64,000 bases of DNA, from contig CM037590.1 of the NCBI GenBank assembly GCA_021018995.1, forward strand, positions 70,341,597-70,405,596, in the 5' to 3' direction. Of the stretch, positions 31,436-42,997 are shown in pieces (position 1 is the first letter of the stretch; every line of letters begins with the position of its first letter). Both the position numbers and the translations under genes were made by a program. Source of the stretch: Chloranthus sessilifolius (taxonomy: Eukaryota > Streptophyta > Magnoliopsida > Chloranthales > Chloranthaceae). The notes under the pieces are model-generated. The model saw nothing but the letters and a program-made list of their open reading frames with translations. It was not told the origin of the DNA and made no database searches.

Positions 31436-32611
31436 GGGAGAAATGGTGCCCACTCGTGAAACTACCGGATGGCGTGTGCATTGATTATCGAAAATTGAAC
31501 ACGACCACCGGAAAAGATCATTTTCCTTCCGCTCATTGATCAAATTCTTGAGAAGTTAGGGCAAGAGTTTTATTGCTTTCTTGATGGTTATTGGGATACA
31601 ATCAAGTGCGCCGTTTTCGGTGATCAAGAGAAGACAACATTCACGTGTCCATATGGTACGCTTTGCATATCGAAGGATGCCATTCAGCTTATGTAATGCT
31701 CCGCCACGTTTTCAACGATGTATGTTGGCCATATTCTCGGACATGATCGACAAATTCATCGAAGTCTTCATGGACGACTTCTCGGTTTTTGGAAAAACAT
31801 TTGATTCTTGTTTGAATCATCTTTCACAGGTGTTGCAACGTTGTGTAGATTCCAAACTTGTTCTCAGGAAAAGAGCCATTTTATGGTTCAACAAGGAATT
31901 GTGTTGGGGCATATTGTTTCAACGAAAGGAATTGAAGTTGATAAGGCGAAGGTCGACTTAATTGCAAATTTACCACCTCCTAAAAGTGTTCGACAAATTC
32001 GATCATTTTTGGGGCATGCTGGATTTTATAGAAGATTCATTAAGGATTTTAGCAAGGTGGCTAAACCATTGTGCACTTTGCTTGGCAAAGATGTTCCTTT
32101 TGATTTTGATGAGGATTGCATAAAGGCATTCCTAAAATTACGTGAACTCTTATCAAATGCACCAATAATCCAACCACCGGATTATTCTTTACCATTCGAA
32201 CTCATGTGTGATGCATCTGATTATGCGATCGGAGTTGTCTTAGGGCAAAGGGTGAATAAATTACCTCACGTAATTTATTATGCTAGCAAGACATTAATTG
32301 ATGCCCAACTGAATTACACCACCACCGAGAAGGAATTATTAGCTGTGGTGTATGCGCTGGACAAATTCCGTTCCTATTTGCTTGGATCGAAAATAGTGGT
32401 CTTTTCAGACCACTCTGCTTTGAAATATCTTTTAGCAAAGAAGGATGCGAAACCAAGGCTGATCCGTTGGATCCTGCTTCTCCAGGAATTCAACTTTGAG
32501 ATTAAAGATAAAAAGGGGGTTGAGAACGTTGTCGATCATCTGCTCAGAATTACACTGAAGAATCATCTATACCTGAGACCATCCGTGACACATTTTCGGA
32601 TGAACATTTGA
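31436..32611 (+). pseudogene. pol: Athila reverse transcriptase and RNase H
   Basis: A fragmented RT start (CIDYRKLN at 31483, FCFLDGY-like) is followed by MPFSLCNAPPRFQRCM and the catalytic FMDDFSVFG at about 31770. From 31808 one long frame holds [39 protein letters not shown], then RNase [51 protein letters not shown] and a hinge DKKGVENVV. The first RNase H Asp (CDAS) and the Glu (TEKE) are kept. Upstream stops and a frame change near 31800 disable it. Confidence 0.88.
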
Positions 32612-32639
32612 TGGCAATTGATGTAGCTGGTGCAAAAGT

Positions 32640-33890
32640 TCCGTGGTTTGCTAACATCGTGAATTATCCGTCATCGCGTAATTCCCTTGAGTGGGGTAAG
32701 AATGATAAGAATCTCTTTTCTCCCAAATAAAATACTATTTCGGATGAACCATATTTGTTTAAATTTCGCCGGATCGGATCATTAGAGATGCGGAAGACGA
32801 GCAACTAAGCGTCCTAAATTTTTGCCATCTTTGGGGCTGTGGAGGCCATTTGAGACGAAGACCGCAGAAAAATCCTTCAAAGCGGATTCTCGGCCCTCAA
32901 TCATTCGTGTTTGCTCAATCGCAAGGAATGCCAACGGTGTCAATGACTTGGCAATATTTCACTGACGAAATATGATGCCCCTTAATCCAATTCGATTGTT
33001 GAAATTTTCGATGTTTGGGGATTGACTTTATGGGTCCTTTTCCACCATCCTTTGGGTATTCATATATTCGTGGTATTGACTATGTCTCCAAATGGATTGA
33101 AGTGGCAACCCGATCAAATGATCACAAGGTTGTGGTCAAATTTGAGAGAACATGTGTTTAACCGATTCGGGATCCCAAGAGCAATCATCGTGATGGCGGT
33201 TCGCATTTTGCAATAGCCATTTTGCCACTTTAATGAAGAAGTAACGACACTCACAAAGTCGCCACGTGCACCATCCATGACTAGTGGTCGTGGAAGTGTC
33301 TAACCAGAAATCAAGCGAATTCTAGAAAAGACTCAGACGGATAGAAGAGATTGGTCAAACCGCTATCCGATGCTTTGTGGGCCTATCGATCGCATTCAAG
33401 ACACCGATCGGAATGTCTCCCTTTAATTGTCTACGGAAGGCATGTCATCTTCCGTCCGAATTGGAGCATAAGGCATTACGGGCGATCAAACGATTTCATT
33501 TCGATATGCAAGCGGCAGGTCGAATCGAAGGTTATTCTGATTGAGTGAATTAGAAGAGTTACGCTTCGATGCGTATGAAAATTCAAAGATGTACAAGGAA
33601 AGGTACAAAAAGTTGCACGATCAATTAATTTCTCGGAAGGAGTTTCATGTTGGCCAAAAGTTTGGTTATTCAATTCCGACTTAAGCTTCATCCCGGGAAA
33701 TTGAAATCTAGATGGAAGGCCCGTTTGAGTTGTTTCCATTAGTGAGCACGCAGTGCAATTGAAATTCAAAGCCTTCGGGACAATCGAGTTTTCAAAGTGA
33801 ATGGGCAAAGACTCAAACCAATGTTTGAGCCGATGACCCAGCTTTTAAGATTGAGGCGATGCACCTTAGTGATCGATTCTTGATCAATGA
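32640..33890 (+). pseudogene. int: Athila integrase, strongly eroded
   Basis: Recognisable pieces in changing frames: PWFANIVNYP near 32640, CQRCQ-like near 32935, FDVWGLTLWVLFHH (from FDVWGIDFMGPFP), [28 protein letters not shown] (for VDALWAYRT), FHVGQKF and the C-terminal NGQRLKPMFEP near 33800. The catalytic D-D-E triad cannot be read in one frame, and segments between them are missing. Expected length is about 400 codons. Confidence 0.7.
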
Positions 33891-33899
33891 AGAGGTTGA

Positions 33900-36020
33900 G
33901 TAGACACTTAAACTCGGGCTGCTTCGGGAGGCAACCCAAAGGTGTTTTATTTAGGAGTTGGACAGTTTAGTTTAGGATTTAGGATTTATCTTTCTTTTCG
34001 TATGTTTAGTTCTAGAATATTAGTTTTAGTTTAGTTTAGGTTATTTTAATTTCCAAATTAGTGTAGCCACATTACCTTCAATCTATTTTTGGTCATGTTC
34101 TAATTTGATGCCCATATTCTCAGACCGATCTTTGTGTTGAGGTACTTTTCAATGTGTTTGGGGTGCCTACTTATTTCAAACAATGAGGACATTGTCATTT
34201 TTAGGTTTGGGGGTATGTATGATTATCTATCTTTCATCACTTATTTTTGATTTTCTTTGAAAAAAAAAAAAAAAAATTATTTATTTGGAACCATCATACA
34301 TGATTTACTTTGCAATAGTTTTCAAACTTTAGTTGATGATGCATGTGAATTTAATTTTGAGAATATTGATGTCATATTTTGAATACTTGTATCTAGGATG
34401 ATGAAGCCTAATGTGATAATTTGTGGATGACTCAAATTGTGCTTAGAATTTTTGCACTTATACCAAGTTAAGACTTAGAAATCGATGAACTATTTTGAAC
34501 GTTGAATCTTAGGTTCTTAGTGGAGACTAAACCCAGTAAGCTTTAGAGCTAATTTCCCGTCATTGATGAGTGAATATATAAACTCGGAGTTTTCTTTGAA
34601 TACGAATTATTTTGCATAATCTCATACATTTTATTTTGGCTTGTGACTTTGCATGATATCAAATTCATATTATTGTGTTAGAACGTACTGTATATCTACT
34701 TAAGACAAATAGGCAAGGTTATCATCTTTTAAGGAAATGATTGAAGGCCATCTTTGGCTCGTTTGTGCTTAAAATGCCCCACCTCATATAAATTTATCCT
34801 TTTAGTACCCCTTTGAGCCTATAGAAAAATTTACCCTTATACATTCTTTGATAAGCCACGTTAACCTTTAACCCTTCACAATTTCTGAAAATTTAGCTTT
34901 ACCCTTCTTATTTATGAGAAATTAGGAACGAGGGATGAAAATGAGCGAAAAGAGAGTAAGTGGAGAGATAATGAGTTATGGTGTTTACTGAGAGTGTATG
35001 GTAAATATAAAAAGAAAAAAAGGGGAGAGAAAAAGAAAAAAAAAAAAAAAAAAAATGAATGAAAAATGAGGTGCTTCAAGAAAAGGAAATTCAAAAGAGA
35101 AGAAAGAATGAGAAAAGAAAAATATTGAAAAGAAAAAAAAAATGGTGAGAAATTAGAAAAAAAAAAAAAAAAAAAATCAGAAGTTAGTTCCTTTTCCAAT
35201 TTCTCAGAAATTTTGAATCACAATTCCCTTTCTTTCTTACCCTTACCTGAGCCCCATTACAACCCTACAAAAGACCTTCATGATCCGATCTTGCATTGGT
35301 AATCGCATCTTGTGGAGAGTCAATATATAATACTTATGACACTTGATATGACATGCTTAGGATATACAAGTATCTGTTCTTATGAGATTTATTTTTGTTC
35401 ATTGATTGGCATCGTGTTTCATTTATCATGTGAGACCTTTTTATTTGCTTTGTATTGATCTCTCACATGTGTGCGAAAACTTACCCATCATCGGAGTGAT
35501 TTTATTTTGAGAGTATACCTAAAGTGAGGATTGAGTCGAGACAACAGATCCGATGGTTTTCCGTTTGGACTAGTTCTGAGATGGATGAATCTTGGTTTTG
35601 GTATGCACACACTTCACGTTTAGGCATGAATGAATGAGTTATCTAACAATTTGAGCATTAAATTAATTTGAATGGATACTAGCATGATTGACATGACTTT
35701 AATATTTGAGATTGATGATTCACATACTGAAGCAATTAATGATTTTTGTTTTTTTTGAATAGTACATATGTTATAAAAAAAAAAATCATGTTTTGAAAAC
35801 TAAATTTTACCGATGGTTTGAAATTTTTGGAAGTTTGTGGGTAACTTCACTGCAAACCCTCAGGAGACACAACTCCTCCACTAGGGATCACCTAGGGGTT
35901 TAAAGGCTTGTTGCACATGCTAAGTGCAATCGTGTTCCCTACGAAAGTGGCATTTAAATTTTAGGATGTTAGTTTGATTTGCTTTATATTTCTATCATTC
36001 TCTTTGCTCGAGGACTAGCA
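33900..36020 (+). other. Athila untranslated tail
   Basis: About 2.1 kb, no ORF on the sense strand. Contains A-tracts at 34260, 35037 and 35158, a purine-rich stretch (34915-35180) whose complement gives a Phe-rich shadow ORF, and the block CCTAGGGGTTTAAAGGCTTG, TTTTAGGATGTTAGTTTG that recurs antisense in the second Athila-like element (43040-43120). Athila tails normally hold a vestigial env-like ORF; I see none here. Confidence 0.65.
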
Positions 36021-36039
36021 AAGTGTAGGTTTGGGGGTG
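36021..36039 (+). promoter_or_regulatory. Athila polypurine tract
   Basis: AAGTGTAGGTTTGGGGGTG abutting the 3' LTR. Confidence 0.85.
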
Positions 36040-37447
36040 TGATGAGTAGTGAAATATGATGATATTTCACCCCTAAATACCTATATTTAGCCGTCCGATG
36101 AAGGCTATCTGATGAGATTTGCTAGATTTGAAGTGTTTCAGGTAAATACAGTCCAAGTTTCTAAAACAGCCCAAGAATCCCGAAAATAATGTCAAAACAC
36201 TGCTATTTTGGGTCATTGAGAACTTAGTGCGACTTATAGCTCAATTTGGACCTTCAAGACGTCAGATTCAGGAAATGTCTAAAACATAAAAGTTGTAGAG
36301 CTCGTCGTCAGCTTTCCAACGCCTTAAGAATCACCTCAATCCGAGTTCAGTACAGAAAATTATGAGCAAAATACCGAGGCAGTATCTGATGCAAAGCTAG
36401 GCGGGAATTCACGAAAATTACTCTTAGATGTCAATCGAGAGAGGTATTAGGGTTAGGCTATTATAAAAAGGGAAGCCACGAGTTTCTTAAGGGGATTTTT
36501 GCAATTAGAATATTATTCATTCTTTATTTTTAGTTTTTAGGGCTCTTCACTTTGGGGGAATATTTTCTTCATCTTTTCAAGTCTTCTTCTCTCCTTCTTC
36601 TAGGGTTTATTCAGGGTAGATTGTACCTAGGATTTGCATTATTTTTCTCTGAGAAATTCATAGATTGTATTTAGGAAAAACAATTGCAAATATCTTTTGG
36701 AAGAAATAAAAGAGGAATGACTTTGAAAGAAAAAGGAGATCAAACAGCAAAGATGAGCTTCAAATCGATGAGATCGGGAAGATCGATCCCAGGATAAGTA
36801 CCCATGTTTATGATTAATACATGATCTATTATTGTTATCATGGAATCGTTTTGCTCAAAGTTTGTGTGATTGAAAATATTTTGAATGCTTTGTTATGACG
36901 CTGTATCAACGGCCGTAATCGCTAGATCTGGACCTGCAGGCTGATCTAGGCTGTAGAGCGATTATGTGCTGATTGTCGTGATCTAAATATCATGAGATAC
37001 GCTATGCTTTTTACATGACTCATACCGCAATGTTAGGCTGAGTCATTGTTTTTAGATAGGGTATGCCGGATTGATGATCATATTTTATTTCAAGTCATTT
37101 TTCTAGATGAATGATGGTGTGAATGATGATTTAATGAAACTGTGGGTTTTAATGATAGAAAAGGGGTACGAATCTGGGGTAGCATATTCCTTGATCTCAT
37201 TTTAATATTGTTCGTAGATTTATCAGTAATTAATTGTTTAGATTAATTTATTTTTCTGCATTTAGGAAAAGTGTGTTAAGTTTTTGGTAAAATTGAATCT
37301 GCCCTTTGGTACTTCCTTAGGGACGTTTTTAAAATCTCTAAAAGAATTAATTAAAAATTCACGTTTCCCTGTGGGTTCGACACCCCTGTTCTTGCCATAC
37401 TACAATAGATCTTGTGCACTTGCAAGGGTTACATTCTAAATCGATCA
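36040..37447 (+). mobile_element. Athila 3' LTR, 1408 bp
   Basis: Pairs with 25989-27383. Outer thirds differ by single bases; 36630-37070 differs by clustered indels. Followed by ATGGC and the rest of the hAT gene. Confidence 0.95.
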
Positions 37448-37452
37448 ATGGC

Positions 37453-38037
37453 CGTTAAGGTTCTTGGCCTTACATGTGCTGCTTCGACACATGAACAAAA
37501 TTGGAGCACGTTTGAGATGGTAACTAATTTATTTTTATTTTATTTTTAGTCTTATAATTTTAATTTAATTATTATTTCAATTTTAATAGATATTAATATT
37601 TATTTAATATTTTTCTTAAATAGTTCCACATGAAGAAGCGGAACAAGCTAGAGAAAAAATGCTCAATGATTTGGTCTTTGTGTAATACAACCAAAAGCTA
37701 CGGGATCACTTCCTAAAAAATCGAGAAAATTTGGGACACTATGATCCCATCTCTCTCGAAGACTTGCCATCCGATTCTCCTTAAATGGCGGATGCCTCCG
37801 ATGAGTAAGTCTTTACTGATGAGGATACTAAGTGGAAGAGGCCACTTTTGGATATGAGCTTTCTATCGGGAGGAGGAAAAGATCGACAACGACGGAAGGT
37901 GGTTCATGCTCACGCCTGCGTCAACAAGAAGAAGAAGAAGACGACAAGATACATGAAGAAGCACCCATAGACGCTATAAATATCGTCTTAGTGAAATCGG
38001 TTGATGAAGAAACCGAGGAAGAATAATATGTTGAAGA
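37453..38037 (+). pseudogene. hAT transposase, 3' part (dimerisation domain)
   Basis: Continues the hAT gene after the Athila: VKVLGLTCAASTHEQNWSTF and EM, the hAT C-terminal dimerisation block (usually LTCSASGCERNWSTFE). A GTAACT donor at 37520 and a CTTAAATAG acceptor at 37624 define a 105-bp intron. The next exon reads FHMKKRNKLE (consensus HxKKRNRL), then after a frame change LNDLVFV, stop, YNQKLRDHFLKNR and YDPISLEDL. An acidic tail (QEEEEDD, EEAPIDAI) runs to TAA near 38025. Dimerisation is needed for hAT transposase activity; the frame changes abolish it. Confidence 0.85.
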
Positions 38038-38432
38038 AAGAGACGATTCGGATGACGACGACAATGCAAGTGACAATGATGGTGGAGGTGGAGATGTGCC
38101 ATTGTAGGTTAGAGAGAACTGTGTAGAATTTTTGGCCGGTACACAATATTATTAGGAAGTAGAAACAAATGTTAAGATGCTTTTACTTAAATAATATATA
38201 TTTTTTTGTCTTTTCCTTCTTTTTTGTATGTTCTAAGTTTATTTTTGTACTATTTTATTTAACATCAATGAAATTTATATTTTTCCTTCTAACTTATGGG
38301 CTATCTATTTATCTTATATACTTTAATTTTATATTCTAGACACTACAAAATTAATAAAACACAAAGCATATATTATATACTTTTGAAAATTTTGGATTTA
38401 AAAAAAAAAAAAAAAAGTTATGCCATCGCGCA

Positions 38433-38481
38433 ATCGCATATGCGATGACACTATGCCATATCAGAGGACCGCGTATGCGGT
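38433..38481. repeat. Right subterminal palindromes of the hAT
   Basis: ATCGCATATGCGAT at 38433-38446 and ACCGCGTATGCGGT at 38468-38481, within 60 bp of the right terminus. Confidence 0.85.
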
Positions 38482-39700
38482 TTGACAACATTACTCATAT
38501 CCAAGGTAGGGGAAAACTTAATGCCATTTCCATTTTTGACTTGATTGTTCATGAGTGTTATGATACGGTTGAGTGAAACATGATAAACCATACCGTATCT
38601 GAAATCTATTAAACTCTTTGGATCAGAAATCTGAATTCGCTTTTGCATATGATTTTTGAACTCTGAATTCTGAAATTAGCTATAAAGTAAGCACACTGCA
38701 CTATACTGAATTATATATTAGAATTTGCACGATGATTTGAGGTTCATCAGAACGAATCCCCTCCGCTCTTTGAACCGGTATGACGGTTTATCCATACACT
38801 CTGAACCATTTTGACAGTAATTTGAACGCAAGAAAATCCCTCAACACAAGGGCATGGACACTTCCAAAAAATATTCATTGAATGACGATGGTTATGTGGG
38901 GATTCCCATTAGAAAATCTTTGGCTCTCAATGCTATATTCGCTTGGAATATTAGTTAAGTTATGGTTTTAAGTTAAACTTTCAGATAAGAAACCACATGT
39001 GAATTACAATCGAATAAGAACTTGGAAAAACTATGAGAATTCCGCTATGTTTGATTTCAATTTGAACCTTGTCGTTACAATTCTGTTTTGATACTAAAAT
39101 GCATATGAATTTATCATTGAAAACTCCTTTTGAACTCAGTTGCTAAATTTTGCTTGATATCGTTTTGAATTATGTCATTTGAACCCATGTTTGTCATTGA
39201 AACCCATGCTTGATATGATAAGATGCAATTGATGTTAGGCTATTTTTCTATTGAGCTTAGACTGTTAGCTCACCCCGACTATACGTCACAGGTGTAGATA
39301 CTGATCAGGATCCCGGGCTTGAGAACGATCTGGATTACGAGCCGAAAGAAGATCTCCAGCTTGACGAGTTCTACCCATAGGCCTAGGCTTTGGACTTGAT
39401 AGAGACTTATTTTTTTTATTATTTTTGGGCTTGGTACATCCACTAAATTTTAGTATATATGTTCTATATAAAAGCATTTTGTACATACCTTTAGTATACC
39501 ACTGTTTAGGTGATGGTCGGCCGTTATCGGTGATTTATTTTGTTCTTTTGTTCATAGGTGTGTATAAAAATAGATGTATTTGTTTATTGCCATATTTGAT
39601 ATTGATATCTGCTTTATTTTTCGCATCTATGTAAGTGTGCCGAGCCAATGGTGAACCGGCTTTTTCGAGATTTCTGGTGCGGGAAAGTCGAGTCGTCACA

Positions 39701-40801
39701 AAAGCAGCTCTTGAAACTCCATACAAGATTTGGACCGGTCACAAGCCTAGTTTGAATCATCTCCAAGGGTGGGGATGTTTAGCTAAAGTAAAACTTTGTA
39801 ATCATAAGTTGAAGAAACTTGACCCTCGCATCGTCACATATTACTTTATAGGTTATCTAGAGCATACTCGAGCATATATATTCTATTGCCCTTCAAGATC
39901 ATTAGAGATTGTGGAGACTTCCAATGCAAAATTTCTTAAAGACAATATTTTTAGTGGGAGTTAAAAGAGGAGAAACATTGTCTTCCAAGAAGACTGTAAT
40001 ATTGTTCTTCTTATTCCCTTAGGACCTTCTTTACCTGCTTCTTCTATGGATCATGTTCCTCCTCCCATTATTATCCCCAAAGAAAACCCCATACCCGTAT
40101 CCGTTCCTCATGACATGGGGATATCGAGTGCACCCACTCTGACTCCATCTGCTCTTGAAGAGCAACCAGTTACTTTAAGGAGATCATTTAGAGAGCAAAT
40201 ATCTGTCATATCATTTGGTTATGAAGTCTATTTATAAAAAGATGACGATGTTGATCTAAATATTGATGACCCCCTTCCTTTCGCAAAGTTATGGAGAGCG
40301 ACAAATCTCAATACTGACAGGAGGCCATGAGAGAGGAGTTACAATCTATGCAGAAGAATCATGTTTGGAAACTCTCTGCTCTTCCTGATAGTCATAAAGA
40401 AATTAAATGCATATGAGTTTTCAAAACTTAAAGAGACTAAGAGGGAAATATTGAAAAGTATAAGGCAAGACTCGTTGCCAAGGGTCTTACATAGAGACCT
40501 AGCATTGACTTTAATGAAACTTTCTCTCTAGTCTCATCAAAATATTCACTACGGATCATTCATGCAATCATTGCACACTACGATCTCGAGTTGCACCAAA
40601 AGGATGTTAAAACGACATTCTTGAATGGTGATCTAAAAGAGGAAATTTATGTCTCAGTCAAAGGATTTTTGTAGCACATGGACAAGAGAGTCTTGTTTGC
40701 AAATTGAAGAGATCTATTCATAGATTAAAGCAGCCTTCACAACAATGGTATTTAAAATTTGATAAAATCTTGACCCAATTGGCTTCAAAGAAAACATTAT
40801 G
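39701..40801 (+). pseudogene. Ty1/copia integrase end and RT start
   Basis: 39701-39960 reads KAALETPYKIWTGHKPSLNH, GWGCLAKVKL, KKLDPRIVTYYFIGYLEH and ETSNAKFLKDNIFSGS, the C-terminal part of copia integrase. After a Pro-rich linker, RT follows with AMREELQSMQKNHVW, a broken CIWVFKTK-like piece, KYKARLVAKGLT, DFNETFSLVS, HYDLELHQKDVKTTFLNGDL and EEIYVSVKGF. The YVDD box is not reached, since a Tekay-like LTR interrupts at 40802. The 5' half of copia is cut off by the LTR ending at 39700. Stops and frame changes near 40240, 40430 and 40500. Confidence 0.88.
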
Positions 40802-41470
40802 TGTAATATCCCAAATTTTAGGCAAATACGTAAGTCAAAAGGATGTGTGAATGATTGCAGTGTATGTGGTTCACAAGGGAACCCATGAAATTGTGTACAC
40901 ACTTTGGTGTATATGTGTTTCACACCAAATGAATAAGTGGATATGTGTAACAAACAACTTTAGTGTTTGTATTTTACATGTAAGCAAAAGTGATTGCTTG
41001 GGTGTGAGGGATAACCCACGTGTGAAACCCATTTGTGGGTTTGCTAACTTGTTTGTTTTGAGAGAAAAGAAAGAAAGGTTTGAAAAGAAGAGAGAGGGAT
41101 TGCTTGAATTCTTATGTTAAGATCCACTAGATCATAGTGAATCTTATGCAAACTCGTGTGTGAAGGATCGCCATACGATTGTGTTGGAGTTGTGGTGATC
41201 GAGGAGCTTGGAGAAATTAAAAAGGGGTTTTTGAAACTCATTTACTTGCAAGGAAAAAGACGATCCAATCTACGAGTGAACCATTGAGTTAAAGGTGAGA
41301 AATCGTCACTCTAATGTGTGAATTGTGTTAATAAAATGTTTGAATATGATGTGTAAGAAGTGTGGAGGAAATACGAAGAAGATCGAGTCGAGAAAAAATT
41401 CAGATCTGAAAGAACTTTGGTTCTCACACGCCCGAGCTTGCTCGCGCGCGAAGCCTTCAGTAAAGGCACG
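40802..41470 (+). mobile_element. 5' fragment of a Tekay-like LTR
   Basis: Starts TGTAATATCCCAAATTTTAGG, like the LTR at 22213 and the complement of 47614. Early part shares TGTGGTTCACAAGGGAACC with the solo LTR (complement of 47550). It ends in a Ser/Arg codon-like GC-rich stretch, CGAGCTTGCTCGCGCGCG and CTTCAGTAAAGGCACG, a remnant of the CGCTCGAGCG palindromes of that family. The Athila-like LTR-A truncates it. Confidence 0.75.
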
Positions 41471-42983
41471 ATTAAAATTATGTTAAATTCAAGTCTTAAC
41501 CTATTGCAAACGCACAATGGAAATCATAGTACTAGCATAGGATCGTTCTCACGAGGAAGTTTGTTTATCTATTTATTTCTTATTTATATCTTCTATCTAA
41601 ATCCTTATTTTAAAAACTTCTATTTATCTTTAAGATCTAATCTACTGGAGAAATATGAATAAAATAATTTGTTATTAAACTACAGTGCATAAAATAAAAT
41701 CCTAATCCTTCTTCTTCAGAACGAGGTCGTCAATCCCAAGCTTCAGCTATCATAAATAGTACCGTTATATCATATATCAAGTTTTCTAGCATTGGTCGTC
41801 AATCAAGTCTAAGATGTTATCAATACAGATTTAATCTAATCAACAACTTCCTAAAATTCGGGCGTCAATCAAACCTTAGAAAACTAAAGATGGAAAAGTA
41901 AAAACCGTAACATTAATCTGCAAATCTTAACCTGAGTCATCAATTCAAATCAAAACTTAGAGATATTTATAAAGCAGAAAATAAAAGAAAATAAAAATTT
42001 AATCTAGAAAGCAAAGTAAAATATATCCTTCACCCCTCAGCCGCAGTTGTTAATTGCTTTTGAGAAACTACAGATATCTATACTAATCTTCAACACTCAA
42101 TTGCAGGCATCAATTGCTCTTGAGAACCCTCTGATATCTAATCTACTCTAACTAGTATACACTACTGATCGGAAGAAAATCCAACTTCAGGCGTCAATTG
42201 ATGCTGAAATTCTTCGATACTTATTCATATACCGAGCCCTCTTATTTATAGATCATAAGGAGTCGGTTTATAAAGACTTCTAATTCTAATAAAAGAAACT
42301 ACTAAAATAAAAGATTAATAATTTCATCTTTTCCTTGCTTTCAATAATAGATGTGCTTCTGAAAGGTTCTTTAATCTTTAGCAGTAGAGTCCTTCGGAGT
42401 ATATCATCATCAATCTTTTCAGATCCGTGACTTCTAATTTAAGAGTTCTTCTAATTCTGTTCATGACGGTGATAGCTCTCATGTGATCGACAGCAATAAT
42501 AGTAAATAAGAAAGCTTATATTTTTGGAAATCGTAGATAATAATTTCTTCTATTATAGCTTCTTTGGAAAATCGTAAATCACGATTTTCTCTTCTTTCAT
42601 GACTTTAATATTGGATAATTTTCTATTCACGATTCTTTGCCTTTCTCTTTTATATCGTCTTTACTCTTTTATCGCTTTTGAAGAATCGTCTTTTCAAAGA
42701 ATCATAAAATTACGATGTCTTATTTCCCTTTTTCTTCTTTACTTCAGAATTAGTGTAAAATCGTTAAATACGATTTCTCAGGTTTCTCGTATTAGCAAAT
42801 CGTCTTTACATGCTCAATTGTCATTCTTACTGCTATTTGAGTTTCTTTTGATAAAGATTAACACTTTGGCTCTCTTTTACTATTTATCCTTAATATCTGC
42901 ACGTAATTAACTTGTTAGTAGCAAACTAAGTCGTAGCATCACTAAGTTAAGGGTGATAAAATGGTAAATTATGTGACTGATGA
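41471..42983 (-). mobile_element. 3' LTR of Athila-like element 2
   Basis: About 1.5 kb. The inner end reads, on the minus strand, TCATCAGTCACATAATTTACC (TG mutated to TC). TATA-like TCTATAAATAAGAGGGC on the minus strand at about 42240-42256. The U3 palindrome AAATCGTAAATCACGATTT lies at 42569-42587, with relatives at 42530, 42700 and 42765. Matches 52596-54100 closely. Confidence 0.88.
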
Positions 42984-42997
42984 TACCCCTAAACTTA
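42984..42997 (-). promoter_or_regulatory. Polypurine tract of Athila-like element 2
   Basis: Minus strand AAGTTTAGGGGTA next to the LTR. Confidence 0.75.

Larger units (their letters stand above)
25989..37447 (+). mobile_element. Complete-ended Athila element with two LTRs
   Basis: 11,459 bp. Both LTRs start TGATGAGTAGTG and end AAATCGATCA. A tRNA-Asp-type primer site, gag, protease, RT/RNase H, integrase, a 2.1-kb untranslated tail and a polypurine tract lie between. The LTRs are close to identical outside one patch, so insertion is fairly recent, yet the coding part is heavily degraded. The copy was therefore probably mobilised by proteins of another copy. Flanking ATGGC confirms the ends. 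Confidence 0.95.
23464..38492 (+). mobile_element. hAT transposon with BED-finger transposase, interrupted by Athila
   Basis: Left end CAATTGTTGTCATCG; right end, on the complement, AATGTTGTCAAACCGC, so terminal inverted repeats share AATGTTGTCA-like bases. Exact 8-bp duplications flank it. Without the Athila insertion (25989-37447 plus 5 bp) it is about 3.57 kb, normal for the class. Palindromes near both ends (ATGCGATCGCAT, ATCGCATATGCGAT, ACCGCGTATGCGGT) fit subterminal transposase sites. A TATA-like TTATAAATATAGGG lies at 23638, before the gene. The transposase has frameshifts and is split, so the copy is dead. Confidence 0.88.
22213..39700 (+). mobile_element. 3' LTR of the second Tekay-like element, split by nested insertions
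   Basis: Starts TGTAACATCCCCAATTTTCC at 22213, right after the PPT, and ends AAAGTCGAGTCGTCACA at 39700. Left part 22213-23463 and right part 38501-39700, about 2.4 kb together. The right part contains GATCAGGATCCCGGG and GATCTGGATTACGAGCC, the diagnostic 3' block of this LTR type (compare 21120-21150). The hAT lies between with an 8-bp duplication. A related LTR begins antisense at 63732. What follows it is copia integrase, so the element had inserted in a copia copy. Confidence 0.8.

Noticed and set aside
34912..35199. Phe-rich minus-strand ORF
   Set aside because: Complement of an A/G-rich low-complexity stretch in the Athila tail.
33900..36020. Env-like ORF in the Athila tail
   Set aside because: No open frame with signal peptide or membrane segment; only short chance frames.
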